Positions 1-13,537 are shown, counted from the first letter of the stretch. The stretch: DNA of 64,000 nt from Aulostomus chinensis (GCA_037954235.1 JBBMOA010000006.1:25040041-25104040); one strand, 5' to 3'. Made by a program: numbers and translations. The notes: generated from the letters alone by a model not told the origin.

Positions 1-417
1 AGTACATCCTGATATTTCAAGGCCTCCCCTTTATTTACATACTTACCTGCTAACAGAGGCAAAAGCGACTCATTTTGCAGCCACAGCCTCTATATGCACG
101 CTTATTAAAGATGGGTATGCAAACATTAGCCATTTGTTAGTATTTATCCTACAAATCTTCCCTCTACATTTCCAGTTCAGGAAGCGCATAAGAAATGAAT
201 TCTTCAATTGATCACCGATAGGAAGAAGCCCATCTGGTAAAAAGGTTAAAAACTCTTATTTCCCTTTTTTTTTGGTCAAGTAATTTGATTAGATGTGACG
301 ACTCAAGCTCACATACACAACATTAGCTGTGACTTCCAATAAAGTCTAAACTTCTTTATGTTACCAGAAGTTGGGTGGGGCCAGTAGTTTTTTTTAAGGT
401 CTTACTTTTACTTTTAG
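1..417. other. Unassigned AT-rich sequence
   Basis: I see no reading frame, RNA gene or repeat boundary that I can support in this stretch. It runs up to the target-site duplication of the first SINE. Confidence 0.5.
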
Positions 418-709
418 AAGTTAAAACTATGGGATGGCATGGCTCAGAGGTAGAGTGGCAATTTAGCAACTGAAGGGTCGCCGGTTCGATCTTCACTTCC
501 CCAGTGTCCATGTCTAAGTATCCTTGAGTCAGATACTGAGCCCCTAATTGCTCATGATGGCCCTGCGATGGACTGGCGACCTGTCCAGGATGTTCCCCGC
601 CTCTCACCCAATGTCAGCAGGGAGAGGCTCCAGCCCCATGTGACCCTTAATGGATATAGAAAAATGATGGATGGATGGATGGATGGATGGATGGATGGAA
701 GTGAAAACT
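418..709 (+). mobile_element. tRNA-derived SINE (family A), complete, with target-site duplication
   Basis: The tRNA-like head has a box A-like run (TGGCTCAGAGGTAGAGTGG, about 440-458) and a box B-like GGTTCGATC (483-491). The body reads CGATGGACTGGCGACCTGTCC, and a (ATGG)n tail ends near 698. Direct repeats flank it: AAGTTAAAACT at 418-428 and AAGTGAAAACT at 699-709, one mismatch in 11. That fits target-primed reverse transcription by a partner LINE. A reading frame on the opposite strand through this body is only the SINE. It differs from a true tRNA gene because the box elements run on into a SINE body and no cloverleaf 3' half is visible. The same family recurs in reverse orientation at 13551-13811. 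Confidence 0.85.
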
Positions 710-1053
710 GCAAGGAATAAATTGCTGATACATCAAATATTCATCGCACAGCAACTTCACTAAGACATGCTGTGAAAATGGTTTCAGGATGAACACTTAA
801 TGTAGTTTTTAACCTTCACTTCTGATTTGAAGTGAGTGAGCAGTCATTTTATCATGGATAAACCAAGTTTTCCTCATGCCACCTCGACGGTAAAAGCATA
901 CACAAGAGTAAAGCATTAACATTAAGGAAAGGTGCTTGAATTACAGAAGGCGTTAGGCCTTAGTCTGGTAACACAGCCACATCTATTCTCCTGCTGGGTC
1001 TGCATGGTTCCAGAGGGAGATTAGCCATCTAGCTAACAAAGGGAGACTGCGTA
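710..1053. other. Unassigned sequence
   Basis: I see no gene or recognisable repeat here. The last ~65 bases may be a degenerate head of the SINE-like fragment that follows. Confidence 0.4.
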
Positions 1054-1200
1054 GAAGTGTCCTTGAGAAAGACACGGAACCTCTAATTGCTCCTGATAAG
1101 TAGGTTGGCACCTTGCTTGGCAGCCTCCAGCAACAGTGTGAGTGTGTGTTTGTGTGTGTGTGTGACTGAGGCAACATTATACAGCACTATATAAATATTG
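1054..1200 (+). mobile_element. SINE-like fragment (third type, family C)
   Basis: The strings GTGTCCTTGAGAAAGACAC, CTAATTGCTCCTGATAAG and TTGGCACCTTGC, then a GT-rich stretch and GCACTATATAAAT, occur in the order I know from a teleost interspersed repeat that ends in a short 'CGCTATATAA' tail. No tRNA boxes or flanking duplications could be fixed, so this is probably a 5'-truncated, aged copy. Identification is from remembered pattern only. Confidence 0.5.
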
Positions 1201-2159
1201 ACTGGTTAATATATGTTGTCATTCCAGGCAGAATGTCCTTACTATATCTTAGCAGACCTTCATTTGACATGAGGACAGCTCTGCCTCTCTGGGGTCCTTA
1301 CAGCACATCAGACATCTGTTAAATAACCTCAAATCCTGCATTGATTGATTAATTAATTCAAGTTTAAGGCAATTATTACGTAACTACGCATTTGATTAAC
1401 TTTCTTTCGAGTGGATCACTCCGTGCAGTATTACTGTATATATGACTTTTGACGTTTTTTTTCTTTCTTTTTTGCCAATTCTTGATTTGATTTCCTTAAT
1501 ATTTCTCTAGAGAGAGAAAATAAAAGTGGGAATAATTTCTATTGGTTATATCTGTGTGTCGACCCTGAGGAGGTCATATATATATGTATTGATATCTGGT
1601 TCAACACAAATTAGCAGTGGGAGCACAGGTCTTTGATTTGACCTGTAATCCTACACACTGGCATTGAAATTGAATTTCAACACTGACGCTTTGATGGAGC
1701 TTTGGCAGCTGCACCATATAAAAGAAATACTCTTCCATTCAAGAGGGAGTTTTATAAAAAGAATTCCTCACTCTGTTGATTGTGTCATTTTATGAATTAT
1801 AAAAAGAGGAAATGCAGCCTAATCTTGAAGGCAGTGTTACGCAGGATTGTACAGCTCACCAAATTTATATATATATCCGGATGATATAGCACCTAAAATG
1901 AAAGCAGAATACAAAATGGAGGGAGTCTATCCCTCATACTGTCCCACCAGCCCACATTTCAAGTTTTGTGTATCGAGAGGGAAGAGAAATATCCCAGGCC
2001 ACATGTGAATGAAAGACTGTCCATAAACACCACAAAAGCTGTTGTGTCATAAGTGGAGTTTGTAGTTTAGTTTTGTTTGCTGCCTCATCATTATGAGACT
2101 CCTCATTGTTCTCCATGCCTGTTAATTTTGTTTGTGTCACAGCATTTTGTCAGTTTCCT
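1201..2159. other. Unassigned AT-rich sequence
   Basis: It contains small TA runs (near 1576 and 1864). I see no coding signal or repeat boundary. Confidence 0.5.
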
Positions 2160-2285
2160 CTTTTGAATCAGGCTGTTTATTTTGTAAGTTCAGTTTTCTT
2201 TGTTTTTAATAAATCATCTTAAGTTCCTCTTATCCTCTGCATCTGCATTTGTGTCCACCTGCCATCTCCGTTGCAAGATTTACCA
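2160..2285 (+). mobile_element. Possible LTR-type retroelement end (weak)
   Basis: The T-rich sequence contains AATAAA (about 2208) and then CCTCTGCATCTGCATTTGTG. The same order, polyadenylation signal or T-rich run followed by CTCTGCATTTGG(G/A)TCC, recurs near 16225 and 28525. In teleosts that arrangement is typical of LTR 3' ends. No partner LTR or duplication was found. Confidence 0.3.
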
Positions 2286-5200
2286 ATAATCTCTGCAGAG
2301 CTGAGAGAAACTGCACATCCAGCTGTTCATGCTTTCTTGGTTCATCAGCAACTCCTTCCACATCAACAAATAAAATCTCAATGGGAGCAGTTTCCAGGCA
2401 TAGACCTGAATTTTTTTTCTTCAGTATAAACCTCAGTAAAAGACTTGAATGATGTCAAACTACACGTACACACAGTCACATGGAATATCATGGTGTCCCC
2501 TCCTGCTTTTTTCAGTACTCTCCTATCGTCTTTGCTTGCACGCCTTTGCAGCAGGTCCCATGAGCAGGACTGACCAGCTTGGACCTCAGAAATAGAGTAA
2601 TTGTTGATGTGTGATTTGATGATTATAGACAGCCCCACCTTTATAAACTGAATGTCTCACTGGTAAGTGCCTCCGACATGTCAACTCGCAAAACTGCTCC
2701 CCCTGTACTGTCCTGCATTGGGCATCATCATCTTATTCTGAAGGGGGTTGAATCCTAAACTCTATCAACTTCATCTGAGCTGATTTGATCGATTTTCAGT
2801 CTGTCAGATTAGTTCAAATATCTATCGTCATGAGAAGATATTTTCTACTTCCAAGAAATATTTTCCTCTGCAGCAAAACTTCACACATAAACACTCGTGC
2901 TCAATATTTTTCGTTGGCAATACAGAATCAGCATTTGGAGGCCTTGTTCAGTCGCTTTTAAAAACACAAACTCTGAAGTTGTAAAGTTTCTATCAGGTTT
3001 TATTGACCATTTTCCCTTGGCTATATGTGCATTTAAAGCAGGAATAAAACTGTACTGAAAGCCCCATTTATGACCCTTTTTATACCCTCGTTATAGTGCA
3101 GTGATGCAAGAGCCACATTAATGGAGATAAGTGTTAAAAACATGCCCCAAAAGAAGGCGATATTTCATTAAGACTACAGTTTGGAGACGTAATATCTTCA
3201 GTCCCTCGGTGACACTTAAGCATTGCAGGAGACTCCTTACACCTTAAGATCATATGTAACTGCACAGGCGCAGGAAATGCATTGATCATGCGCCGTCAAA
3301 ATAAAGCAACTGGAACAATGCTGGCAATGCGTTCCCTTGCTCCGCTGTCACTACGTATCCCCACGGGGGCACACAGCACGTTAGCTCACCATTTATTTCC
3401 ATCTGTGAAATATTAAACAGCAGACACACTGGTGCTGCTGTTTCCTCTGTCTCTGAGATGGACAGCCATTGTCTTCAGGGCTTTGAGCGATTGAGCCAAC
3501 TCCCCGAGGAGAGATGAGGACACCGATTGTGCCATGATGAACTGATAAGACCAGGCTATCTGTTGGTTCAGGCTGCCTCCAGGAACAAGCTGCCACCTAT
3601 TCAGTCACACCATAACAAGGATGCGATGGCAACAAAGCCACATGTAGACATTAACTCACAGCCGGAGGCAAATAAAACTGTCTTTTACTATTATCTCCGG
3701 GTTAGAGTCTGACCTGCCAATCACAGCCTACTCTGGAAAAAATTGTTTTGGAAATTCAAGTTAACCAAAAATCTGAATGATTGACATTTGTTGTGTGATC
3801 CGAATGTCCGCATGTAGCTTTACTTTTCCTGTGTGTGACAGAGGTGCCTCTTTTAAAAGGTCCTCTGACCAACGGCTTCAGAAGCAGAATAAGACGTCAG
3901 TGCCGAAGCTGCCTCACACTAGCAGGTCCGCCATCAGAATTTAGACAAAAGCAAAACATCGATTGTCAGACAATACAACACATCCCTTTTGTTTGAGGCC
4001 AAAAAAGGAAAGAAATAAACATCCATCTAATCACATTTCTAATGAGGTAAAGAAATGCTGGTAATAATGCCTTTTCAACTGGATGTTGTGGAACTGTGCA
4101 GGTCTGTAAAATTGATGGATTATTCAGCTGGTAATTTGATTGTCTCGCTTTGCTTTTTCCTCCATATATGTTTTAAGCTATAAGTCCGTCAGAAACCAAG
4201 CAGATCATTTGACTGCTCATATGTCGAATCTTCACGTGCTGATGAGTACGAAAAAACAACCTCAAAAATAAGATCAAAGATGAAAAGGCTGTAATAATCT
4301 CTCTGATGAACAGATCAGGAAAACGTGTGTGTGCGTGTGTGAGTTTGATCAGGTAAGATGAAGGTAATGTGGAATTTTACTAATAATTTGTTAAACATCA
4401 GATTCAGCTCTTACAATGTCACTGATGCAGTTCTCTCTGTCTCTCTGTTTTCCTCCAACAGTCTGAAGAATCAGATATGTGTCCAGTGAGCGTGGGACAA
4501 AGAGACAAACCAACTATTGGATTGATGTCAGACAAGCTGTGGTCAGCTTGCCCTGTTCTTCTGCCTCCGCCCCGCTTCTGCTCTCCTCTACATCATTTCG
4601 ATTTTTCTCTCTCTCTCTCTTTCTGTCTTTCACTGTCAGTTTTGGTCTGGTCTGACAAGGAGGAAAATAAATAGATGGGTTTTTATTTCTTGTGGCACTG
4701 TAGCACCGCATCAACCCCCTCACCTGTGAGAGTGCTGTACAGTACAGGGTCTCTGAGCATTGCTGGCCACTCTTAAATCATTGACCTTTGACATTCCACT
4801 GCAGCTGTGTGCTGTGTTTTTATCAACTGACAGTCTGTGAGAGTTGCATCCGATACATGGCAGCCTTTCTAAAAATGCATGGACTAAAGGGTACTTTACT
4901 AAATGCTAAGAGGACTGTAAGGAGAACTTGAGAATATGAAGGTTTGTAAAACCATATAAAGATTTTATTAGCTTTTCCATGAATGAAAGTGTTTTTATTT
5001 GAAAGAATGAAGGGGATATTTAAGCAGCACTGTAATGCTTTCAGATCATACTTTCTTGCTATATTCAAATCCTGTCTTGACCTAAAGGGCTTGATGGCAA
5101 TAATTAAACTGGTTGGACTATTTTTGTGCGGTGTATTGGCATCATATATACTGTAGTATCTGGTTGTACTGAATAGTAAATGACCAGTACTCTGCTAGTG

Positions 5201-6331
5201 CTTTCAGCTTTAGCCTTTATTTCTATTGACACCAAGCACCAGGTTAACAGCTGAGATCTGGAAACAATGAATTTGCAAAACAAAACAAATAAGGCGAATA
5301 GGGATGGGTGTGAGTCATCACTTCCTCAGTAGCTCCCAGTTATGCAGAGTCTCAATCTTTAATCTTTTTTTTGTCCTGTCAAGTGGGATCCTGCATCACT
5401 TAAATCACCTAAAATAATCACTACAAGTGCAGTGATCTCACTTTCAAAATAAAAGCTAAGCCAGCAGTATTGATCATTTTTGACCTTGTTGATTTTCTAG
5501 GATTTAATAATTGAGTAATTGTTTACATTTGACATGCCTGGGCATACTTTTCAAGCCGATTTACATATAAATGCCTCTGACATATTGACCGGCAAAATCC
5601 AGTCAACAAGACTTTTACATCCCTCATCCAAGAGGAGAATATCATCTCCTCGCTCATTTACGAGATTGTCAACGCTGCACAGGCTTAATTAATATTTTAA
5701 TCTTGTAGTAGCTTTTTGACATGATTTTGTTAGTTGTGGGTAAATTCTTTATGTCAAATGGTGACTGGGATTTATTAATGTGCAATATGCTTAGGATACT
5801 TTCCTGTGCTGCCATGCATTTTAAAATGAGTTCAGAAAATAGATCCCTTGAACAATTCATGCATATTTTGAGTTATTTGAGAAACATTTCTTGTGCCCAT
5901 CCCTAAAGGCAAAGACACATAAGTAACCTAATAAACTGATCAGATAGGTTGTAAGCAAAAGAAAAGGAGAAAACTAAGATGAGCGCTCAAACTATTACCA
6001 ACACTATCTTCTTAAACTACAGTGGACAAATGAGATCACACCTCGATTTAGCCATCATCTGTAGATGCACTGTCCTCTCCCTCATAGCGATCTGTCCAAA
6101 CTAAAATATCTGTTGTAAACATCCATTATGGTTTATTTCCCTCATCCATTAACGTTTACCTGCTGTATTTTACAGTTTTTGGGTGCTCTCGGATTTCCAG
6201 CGCAAACACTTGTGTTTCTTGCCCCGTTCAAACTTCAGTAGTTTGCAGTGATTTCATGTTAGCAGTCACTTATCCTGCTGCGTGCAGTGTTTTTGTTAAA
6301 AGGATATTCCATCAACTTAGCATTGCATTCT

Positions 6332-6333
<2 letters not shown>
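2286..6333. other. Unassigned sequence with minor simple repeats
   Basis: No gene was recognised over about 4 kb. A CT-rich run (about 4604-4622) and a short GT run (about 4325-4342) are present. Frames of 60-90 codons on both strands have no recognisable domain or splice context. Confidence 0.5.

Positions 6334-6334
<1 letters not shown>

Positions 6335-6361
<27 letters not shown>
6335..6361. repeat. (ATT)n microsatellite
   Basis: Nine or so near-perfect ATT/TTA units are visible. Confidence 0.9.
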
Positions 6362-6362
<1 letters not shown>

Positions 6363-6533
6363 AATCCAACAATTTGTTGTTTTATTAAGGACCAAATTTT
6401 GATAGCCCCACCATTGTTGCTAACATGCTATTAGTAAGATAAAATTATATGGGAGGTTTTCTTGCAGGCTACATGAAATCCAAACTGTTTCTGTGCAAAT
6501 ATTACAGTATGTTAGCACTGGACTACTCACACA

Positions 6534-6558
6534 AACACACACACACACACACACACAC
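6534..6558. repeat. (CA)n microsatellite
   Basis: An uninterrupted CA dinucleotide run. The short reading frame across it is not a gene. Confidence 0.9.
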
Positions 6559-8469
6559 TAATGATAATGTTGGACAAGGCAGCTCTGATATGTCAGTAGT
6601 GTTTAAGTTTATGTGTATGCTAATGTTTTCGCCTCGCTATGGCTGATATTTGTATTTTGATTTGAGTGTGTGTTCTTGCACCACAGTATATAAATGGCTA
6701 CTACAGTTATACAAACAGGCAGGACAGCTCTCAGGAAGTAAGCAGTGCTTCTGAAAAGATATTCTTTGTTTACATATGTTGAACCATACTATACATTTTG
6801 GGTATGAAGTGCATAGTATACAATTTTGAATGCGGTAATCGATTTTTTTTCCCCCCGTTCTTTATATGAGCCTACGATACCCACAATGCAGCTCATTTCT
6901 TTTGACTATTCTAGGTTTGCAAGTGTTAAATTTGATTTCAGGCTAGCGAGGGCTACATTAGGTGATGAACAGTTGTACCTCAACAAGAGGAGAAACTGAA
7001 CCAAAACCCCTTCTGTTTTCTGTTGTGGTATTAACATTAATTATGCAATATTGCATAATGCTCTATAGTGAATACTCTATTTTCTGAGACAGACTCTAGT
7101 GGGCTCTACTTAGTAGTTTATGTAGCCTTGCAGTCTGGAGCTGCTAAGGAAGCCTGCTAACCTCACTTCTTTCACACCCACAGATTTCTTTCATGTTCAA
7201 ACATGTAGTTTTTAGCCCCAGCTGATGCTGATTTGCCCCTTTTTGACATATACAGTACACTCAACACTTGAAAAGATACTTTGATGTGTAAAATCAGTGG
7301 AGTTCCCCTTGAACCACTAGGAACTCTGCCTAAAGCAACAAACATGAACTAGGGTCATCCTTAAGAGTGCAGGTCACGAATGACTTCTCCCTGTTTAAAC
7401 AATACCAGGAAACAAGGCGTGTCCCTTTCATATGTTTTTTTGATGCGTAAACGCAGCATAAATAGAGTGTGTGTGTGGTCACTGTTCTGTCACTGTTAGA
7501 AACCTCTCCTCTGGTTAAGATGCTTTCATTTCAGTATGGTCTTCATCTCAGGGAAGTAAATGTTTGCTGGAGTGAAATTTGTTTTGAAGAGTCAAACATT
7601 CACACGTAGTGAACCGTTTCACTATAGAGACAGAGCGCACCGCGTCACACTCTGAGGGGGGAACTCTCAATTGACTTCATATTCCAAACAGAAAATTCTA
7701 ATAAATGTAATTATCGCATTGGGGGACGTGGGACGGTTAGTTTATCGAAAAAAATGTGGAAGTGGATCAATTCCATGAAAGCAGATTCAGGGAATAAATG
7801 CTGTATTTCATTCACGTGTCTTTAATGTCATACAAGTTTCCTTTGGCCGGACAGAAAAAATTGCCTCTGATGCAGATATCAGGAAAATATCAAAATGTAG
7901 CTCCACCCACCGGTTAAATCATGAACCAAGTCCTGATATTTGCATGACAGCATTGGATAGAAACGAGTAAAAATCAGTATGTTCTTTTGCTGTATTCTTT
8001 AAGAGCTGGTTAAAATATGTAATATATTTGAGTGGAAACCTTATTTATGACAATGTCTGTTTGCTTAGAAGTTGGAAAGGCCTTAAAGTTGGCGTGTTGG
8101 AAGATAAATACAGACATGCTAAAGAACTTCAAGCTAAACAGATAAACTTTGTGGATACAGGCATTAATGAAGACTGTGTCAGTGTGACCCAGTATAACAA
8201 CATGGGAAACAAGCTATTTGTCATGACTAAAAAATTAAATCTGAACTAATACCCAGTTTAAACCTGATCTATAGCAAGTCCCAACCCCTGACCCAGGGTG
8301 GGCGGGATTTAAATGCACTCTGTCTCTATGGAGCCTTGTAGAATGTGTTGCTAGGTAAGATCCAAGTGGCTTGAAGCAAAACTGTAATAGATTCACAAGA
8401 GATTAATAATATTGTTGAGTGTGTTTAGGGGTATCTCAGCTTAATATATCTATATATAGAGAGATATGC

Positions 8470-8470
<1 letters not shown>
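6559..8470. other. Unassigned sequence
   Basis: No coding or RNA gene was recognised. A 73-codon frame at 8028-8249 is open but matches no family I know and has no splice or polyadenylation context. Confidence 0.5.

Positions 8471-8538
<68 letters not shown>
8471..8538. repeat. (AT)n microsatellite
   Basis: About 34 AT units, preceded by degenerate TATA/GATA-rich sequence from about 8440. Confidence 0.95.
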
Positions 8539-8540
<2 letters not shown>

Positions 8541-9820
8541 TATTCAAAGCTCATGTAGCATCTGTCTTTCTTACATGTCATGTTAGGAAATTAAATACAG
8601 TATGTTGACTTTAAAGCCAGTGTTGTCTAAATGAGATATTTGAGGAAACCTATATGAATATATTATTACCGTTGTGGAACAGATACATTTGTAATTGCTA
8701 CTTGTTTACAGTATCAGTGATTTCTGTGTCATCTGCAGAACTGTGTTTCATCAAAATGTACTTTTGATTTGCCAGTTTGAGTATCTTATTTTGCAGAGAC
8801 CTGTTAAGTTGATTGACAGCTGAAATCACTTGAACATCATGCAGGAGATAAGTACTGTAGAGAAAGAGACAAAAATCATCATAAAAACAGACTATTGCTG
8901 GCTGATGTCAGAGCCGCCAGCTTACACAAGACGCTACTGCCCACAACATTCACAATAATTTATAGAAATGTTTTCTAATATTGCAAATCAGAAGTGCACG
9001 TATGATTTGTTTTTGCAAGTTATATAAACATATATATTAAAAAAAAATTACTGAACTGCTTTGCTCAACCTGAGTGACAGTAATTTCTGTCCAAACGTGG
9101 CTTCGGATCCGTTGTTTGTCTACCATCACAGGAAATCACCTCTCATACACCATCACCTCCCTTTGTGCTCTGGGTTATGTGCTTTATTGTGTCTGAGAAA
9201 AGAATAAAAAAAAAAAGACTCGCAACTACAAAGACTGGGTTGTTCTGTGTTACGTTTGTTATGTGCATCCTCGTCTTATTGATTAGAATGATTTCAGTAA
9301 TGTTTCAAAGTTGAAATATATCAAAGACAGGATGTAATTTTAAATTGCTGCTCGTACAACCAAATTCCATGATTACTATCTGTTTGCTTGTTTTGTGTCT
9401 GCATCTGGATGCACATTAGCATCAAAGAACACAAAGTCTGACAGCGACTGTGATGAATGCCTCAGTTCCATCAGGGAATATGTCAAGTCAGACAGAACCA
9501 CTGAGGTAAATATATCATGTTGAACTTCAACAACAACACAACAAGGAAATACCGTCAAAATTTGGAGGATTACTTGACAGTTTGCTAACCAGATGTCAGT
9601 TGTGCTATTTTATGTTGCAATATATATTAGAGGAACAATAAGAACAAGAACAATAAAAACAGCTAATTTTTTTGGAAAAGAAAATACAGTTATTGTCCAT
9701 CATTTTTAGAGCCATGCTAGCAGACAGATTTCCCCGTCTATTTTCTGGTTCATAGAGCTCCAGACCAAACCAGACGGCTGGCTGCTAGTTACTTTACCTA
9801 TTATCTCTAAACAGATTCTG
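8539..9820. other. Unassigned AT-rich sequence
   Basis: Nothing recognised. It contains A-rich runs near 9040 and 9205. Confidence 0.5.
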
Positions 9821-9824
9821 CATT

Positions 9825-10330
9825 CAAATACAGTCCTTCAGATTCACAAAAACAAGCTAAAACAATACTTAACAGACTACCTTGCAATCCAGCACATGTA
9901 TATAAAATGGGGATTACAGAAAATGTTCAAAATGTGGTGCAAGGAACTCTGATCGGTTGTGAGACTGCAATAAAATTAAAGATGTTTGGCTTGGAATAAC
10001 AAAGAGAGCGATGAAACAAATTAAAATAGCCATTCCATTAACACCCCAATCATGTATATTGAGAGATCTGCACAACTTGAGCTGTAAAATCTTTATAATA
10101 AAGCCGCTTCTCTCATTATGAATGGTTACAAAGAAAGTTATAATGAAAAACTGCCAGCTCAGGAGGAATGTATAACTCAAGTAATGAGTTTGTAGAGTGG
10201 AGTACTGGTAATTATTTGTGAGACCCAAACCACTGCAGAACTGGAAGATGTTGGACACAAATCCACGTGGGACACAGCCATGATGGGGAATTGATTTGCT
10301 GTTATTGATTGCTATTAAAAAAAAAAGGAT
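9825..10330 (+). mobile_element. LINE (L1/Tx1-like) ORF2 C-terminal remnant, decayed
   Basis: One forward frame from about 9906 reads RKCSKCGARNSDRL, a stop, then DCNKIKDVWLGITKRAM and, further on, IPLTPQSCILRDL. This matches the layout of the C-terminal end of non-LTR retrotransposon ORF2 proteins: a Cys-rich knuckle, a C..I..(F/V)W motif, then a P...CIL(G/R)D motif. Several in-frame stops show it is dead. The open frame on the opposite strand (9914-10354) is the antisense shadow of this remnant. A poly-A-like run at 10317-10327 may mark the 3' end. Clade assignment is tentative. Confidence 0.45.
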
Positions 10331-10780
10331 TAATTTCAAAGTAGTCAAAACCAAACTCTGTCACATCGTAACGTAAGTCAGCTTGTCCATGTGTGACCGT
10401 CACAGTTCATCCTCCTTCATAATGCATCCAGGTTTTGTGTTTCTCCTCTTGCTGGTTCAAACAGCATGGCTAATCTGCTGACTAATCTACTTGCTGTCAT
10501 GGTGACGGATAATTTACGCAATTCGAATCAGCTTCACAATTTGTTTGCATCTGTTTGCCCTTTTGAACTGTGAAGACTGCACATCGGTTTCCATAGCAGC
10601 TCAGCGTCACTAATCTATGTGAGATGAGTCTGACCTCTTTGACCCTTCCTGAGCAGACTGGCCAGGTCCTCACAGACCCACTCGTTGTGCATAATGTCGG
10701 ACAGGATGGACACAGTCGCCTCTGGCCATGTAAAAGTTGGATCTAAACCTACAGGGTTCTCACATCTGCCATCACAGTTC
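10331..10780. other. Unassigned sequence
   Basis: Nothing recognised between the LINE remnant and the TTAA element. Confidence 0.4.
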
Positions 10781-11759
10781 TTAAAGAGGCCCTATTGTGC
10801 TCATTTCAGGGGCTGTTAATACAGTGTTGGACCCCAGTGGGCCACTACTGAAAGATTCGATCAATAGAAAAATCCATAATTATCACATATCTCAGTCTGT
10901 GTACTCCTCTATTCTGCCTCTTTCTTGCTTTCCTCTGAAACACTGGGATTCAGCACCTGACAAGCTCCCCCCCCCCCCCCCCCCCCACACACACACACAT
11001 ACATTCACCTTCTCCGCCCCATTGCGCCAACTCTGCTGAGATTGGTCAATGTATCGAGGGGCCTGCCCCCCCACTGCATTGTAACACCCCTCCTCTCACA
11101 TGCAAGGAAGTTGTCTCACCCGGTAACCGGCTTGTGTACAATTTTAGCATTTTAAAAATGTCGACTTCAAGGATACAACCATATGTCTTGGTCCTGGAAT
11201 CTGACCCAGAAAATGACAATACACAACCTGAACCTCCGTTGCAGCAACAAATTTTGCAAGACGCAAGAACAGTAAACGCTAAATTCAAGAAAGAGTTACT
11301 TGCCCCCCCCCCCCCCGAAACAAAAATATTTCCCATTGCTGCCTAAATTCGTCTACTTTGGGAAGTCCATGCAAAGATAAGAAGTGTTTACACACAAAAA
11401 AACACTTTCTGTTAGCCATTTTGACAACAACACCGTAGCTCTGTAGTCTGCACCATGTACTTCCGTGGCAGAGCGTTGTGGGCGGCAACACCACTGGGCA
11501 CTGAGACCAGAGCCAGGTGAGTTGCCGTGTATGGAGCTTCCCCTGAAGTTGTGACATAACAAAATGAGACTTCTGAAAAAACTCTCCAAATCCAAGCATT
11601 TTCAGCAGTACAGCTGCCAGAAACTGCCCCCGGGGCTTACTTTAACACACGCCTACCTCATGATATGACACTTCCATATCCTTGAGAACAAGATTTTAAA
11701 CATATTTATAAATCTTTATAAATCTTCAAAGTTGGAAAAGCATAATAGGTCCCCTTTAA
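10781..11759. mobile_element. Non-autonomous DNA transposon with TTAA flanks
   Basis: TTAA occurs at 10781-10784 and 11756-11759. Just inside are inverted repeats: AAAGAGGCCCTATTGTGCT on the left, and on the right, read in reverse complement, AAAGGGGACCTATTATGCT, with 15 of 19 positions agreeing by eye. A TTAA duplication is the hallmark of piggyBac-type elements, but this TIR family could belong to another superfamily. The ~970-bp interior encodes no transposase. It has a C-run (10967-10986) followed by an AC run, a second C-run (11303-11316), and a 62-codon frame at 11158-11346. That frame is acidic and proline-rich and may be a captured exon start; I cannot name it. Confidence 0.7.
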
Positions 11760-13537
11760 GGTTTAAGTGGACATGTGAAGACCTCCATCATACAGTACAT
11801 AATGCTGAACCGCACCAAGTCCACCGAACTGTGAAAGTGACATCTCACTTGACTGAAGGTCATTTACACTTAATTATCATTTGATTGACATTTTCCTCAC
11901 ATACAAGTATTTAATTCAAAAGATTCTGCCTTAAAGATATTAATGTGGATTTATCACAGCAAGTTGTGCCATTCATTTTTATGAGCTATTAAAGCTATTG
12001 TGTAGCACTTTGTCACCATCCTCTGGCAGTGACAATTATTGCAGGCACCTGCTGGCATGCTGATGTCACAGGCTCTGCCTTTGACTGGAGAAATGGTTTT
12101 GAACGTTACGCAACCCCTGCAAAATCTGAATTTGATCCACTTGGTCTGATAACACTTGCAAAGTCTAGCACAAGTATGATTTAGTTATTTATCAAAAGCT
12201 CAAGTTAGCCGAGGGATAACCCAGAACTTTGTGTGAACTCATTTAGCGAAAGGTTAAAATTTAAGGACTGTTCATTTATATGAATATAAGATGCACTACA
12301 GTTTTAACGGCACTACACTATTTCGTAGTGTGCAACTGTAAGTTCCTAGAGAAATGTTTACCTTGTGGCCATATGACGTCCTCACCTAAACACAGATGTC
12401 ATAATTAGTTGTGTCATGTCTAAAGCTTGTAAACATACTGTATGAATGACCTATGGCTAATTATCATCAGTATACAAGACCTCACCATACGTTCTCTGCA
12501 TATTTCAGCGCTGAAGCTTCCTTCATATTTTATATTTCCCAATGAAAGGTCTCAGCAGGATTTGGCTTCCTGCGTCCTGACCCATGAAGACAGATTATTC
12601 TAATTAGGCAACGCAGACAACAGTATGCTGTCAGGAAGCAAGGCTCATTAAATCACTCTTTTTAAATTTGAATAATAGAATATAAATGTTGAAGGGTGCC
12701 AAAATGTTTTCCTCATGAGAAGCCAGAGTTGCTGAGCCATCTGTACTGACCTCTAAGGGGTTCTTCATTTGAATACACTGGAGGTTCAGACAACTTTCAT
12801 TGCTTTGTCAATGACATGTTTCAAGCCCAGCAATCAAACTAGGGAGCCCTGGGAAATGCACACATCTGTCAAGGCAGTTTGACATTATGCAGGTGCTTTG
12901 AGGCTAAAGACATTAGTAAAATCTGATGTTAGAAAAAAAAAAATTTTTTTTTGAGTGGAACTGCCTCAAAATGTATGGGTTCTTCTTGGGTCCATGATCC
13001 ATTCTTCCACCAGGTTTTGTAAAATTCAACCTGATTTTCTGTAATCTTGCTAAGGGGCAGACAAACAGTCTTGCTTGCTAGCAAAAGACAAAGGTAACCC
13101 AGGGACATTATGCTTTATCCAGTGGAACTGCTCTTTTCTGCACTTAGTGGGATAAAACTCTTTCAAGTTGGGACAAGATCCAAGTTGTGTTGTTTGGCCA
13201 CATCTTAATCTAATTTCACATCATAGCCTCCCAACTAGGCAAATTACACCTGATGTGTAGGTATCCTTTTGATCTAGAGCCGTCTGGTTTCCAGAGATGC
13301 AATCAGATCATCTCTAATGTTCTCCCTGAGTGTGATAAGAGCGAGGAAGAGGAGTGTGAGCCTGTGGGCCTGGAAAATTTCTGAGCTGTGGAATCTTGCG
13401 GGGGTTGCCACAGTTCTACCCTTGCCTTTGAAAGATGAGGAAGATGGTTATTTCACTGGAGCGGTGAGGTGAGTACACGTATCTTTAATCCTTTACCCAG
13501 CTCATACCCTCACATGTGAGACCAAATGTAAGAATGT
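11760..13537. other. Unassigned sequence
   Basis: No gene recognised. A small imperfect hairpin (CACTA...TAGTG) sits near 12315-12338 and an A9/T9 run near 12932-12952. Confidence 0.5.

Noticed and set aside
439..491. Possible tRNA gene (box A and box B)
   Set aside because: The boxes are the head of a SINE with body, tail and target duplications, and no cloverleaf 3' half is visible. The same applies to 21061-21116 and 25160-25208.
9914..10354. 146-codon reverse frame, hydrophobic, membrane-like
   Set aside because: Antisense of the LINE ORF2 remnant. The hydrophobicity arises from its A-rich sense strand.
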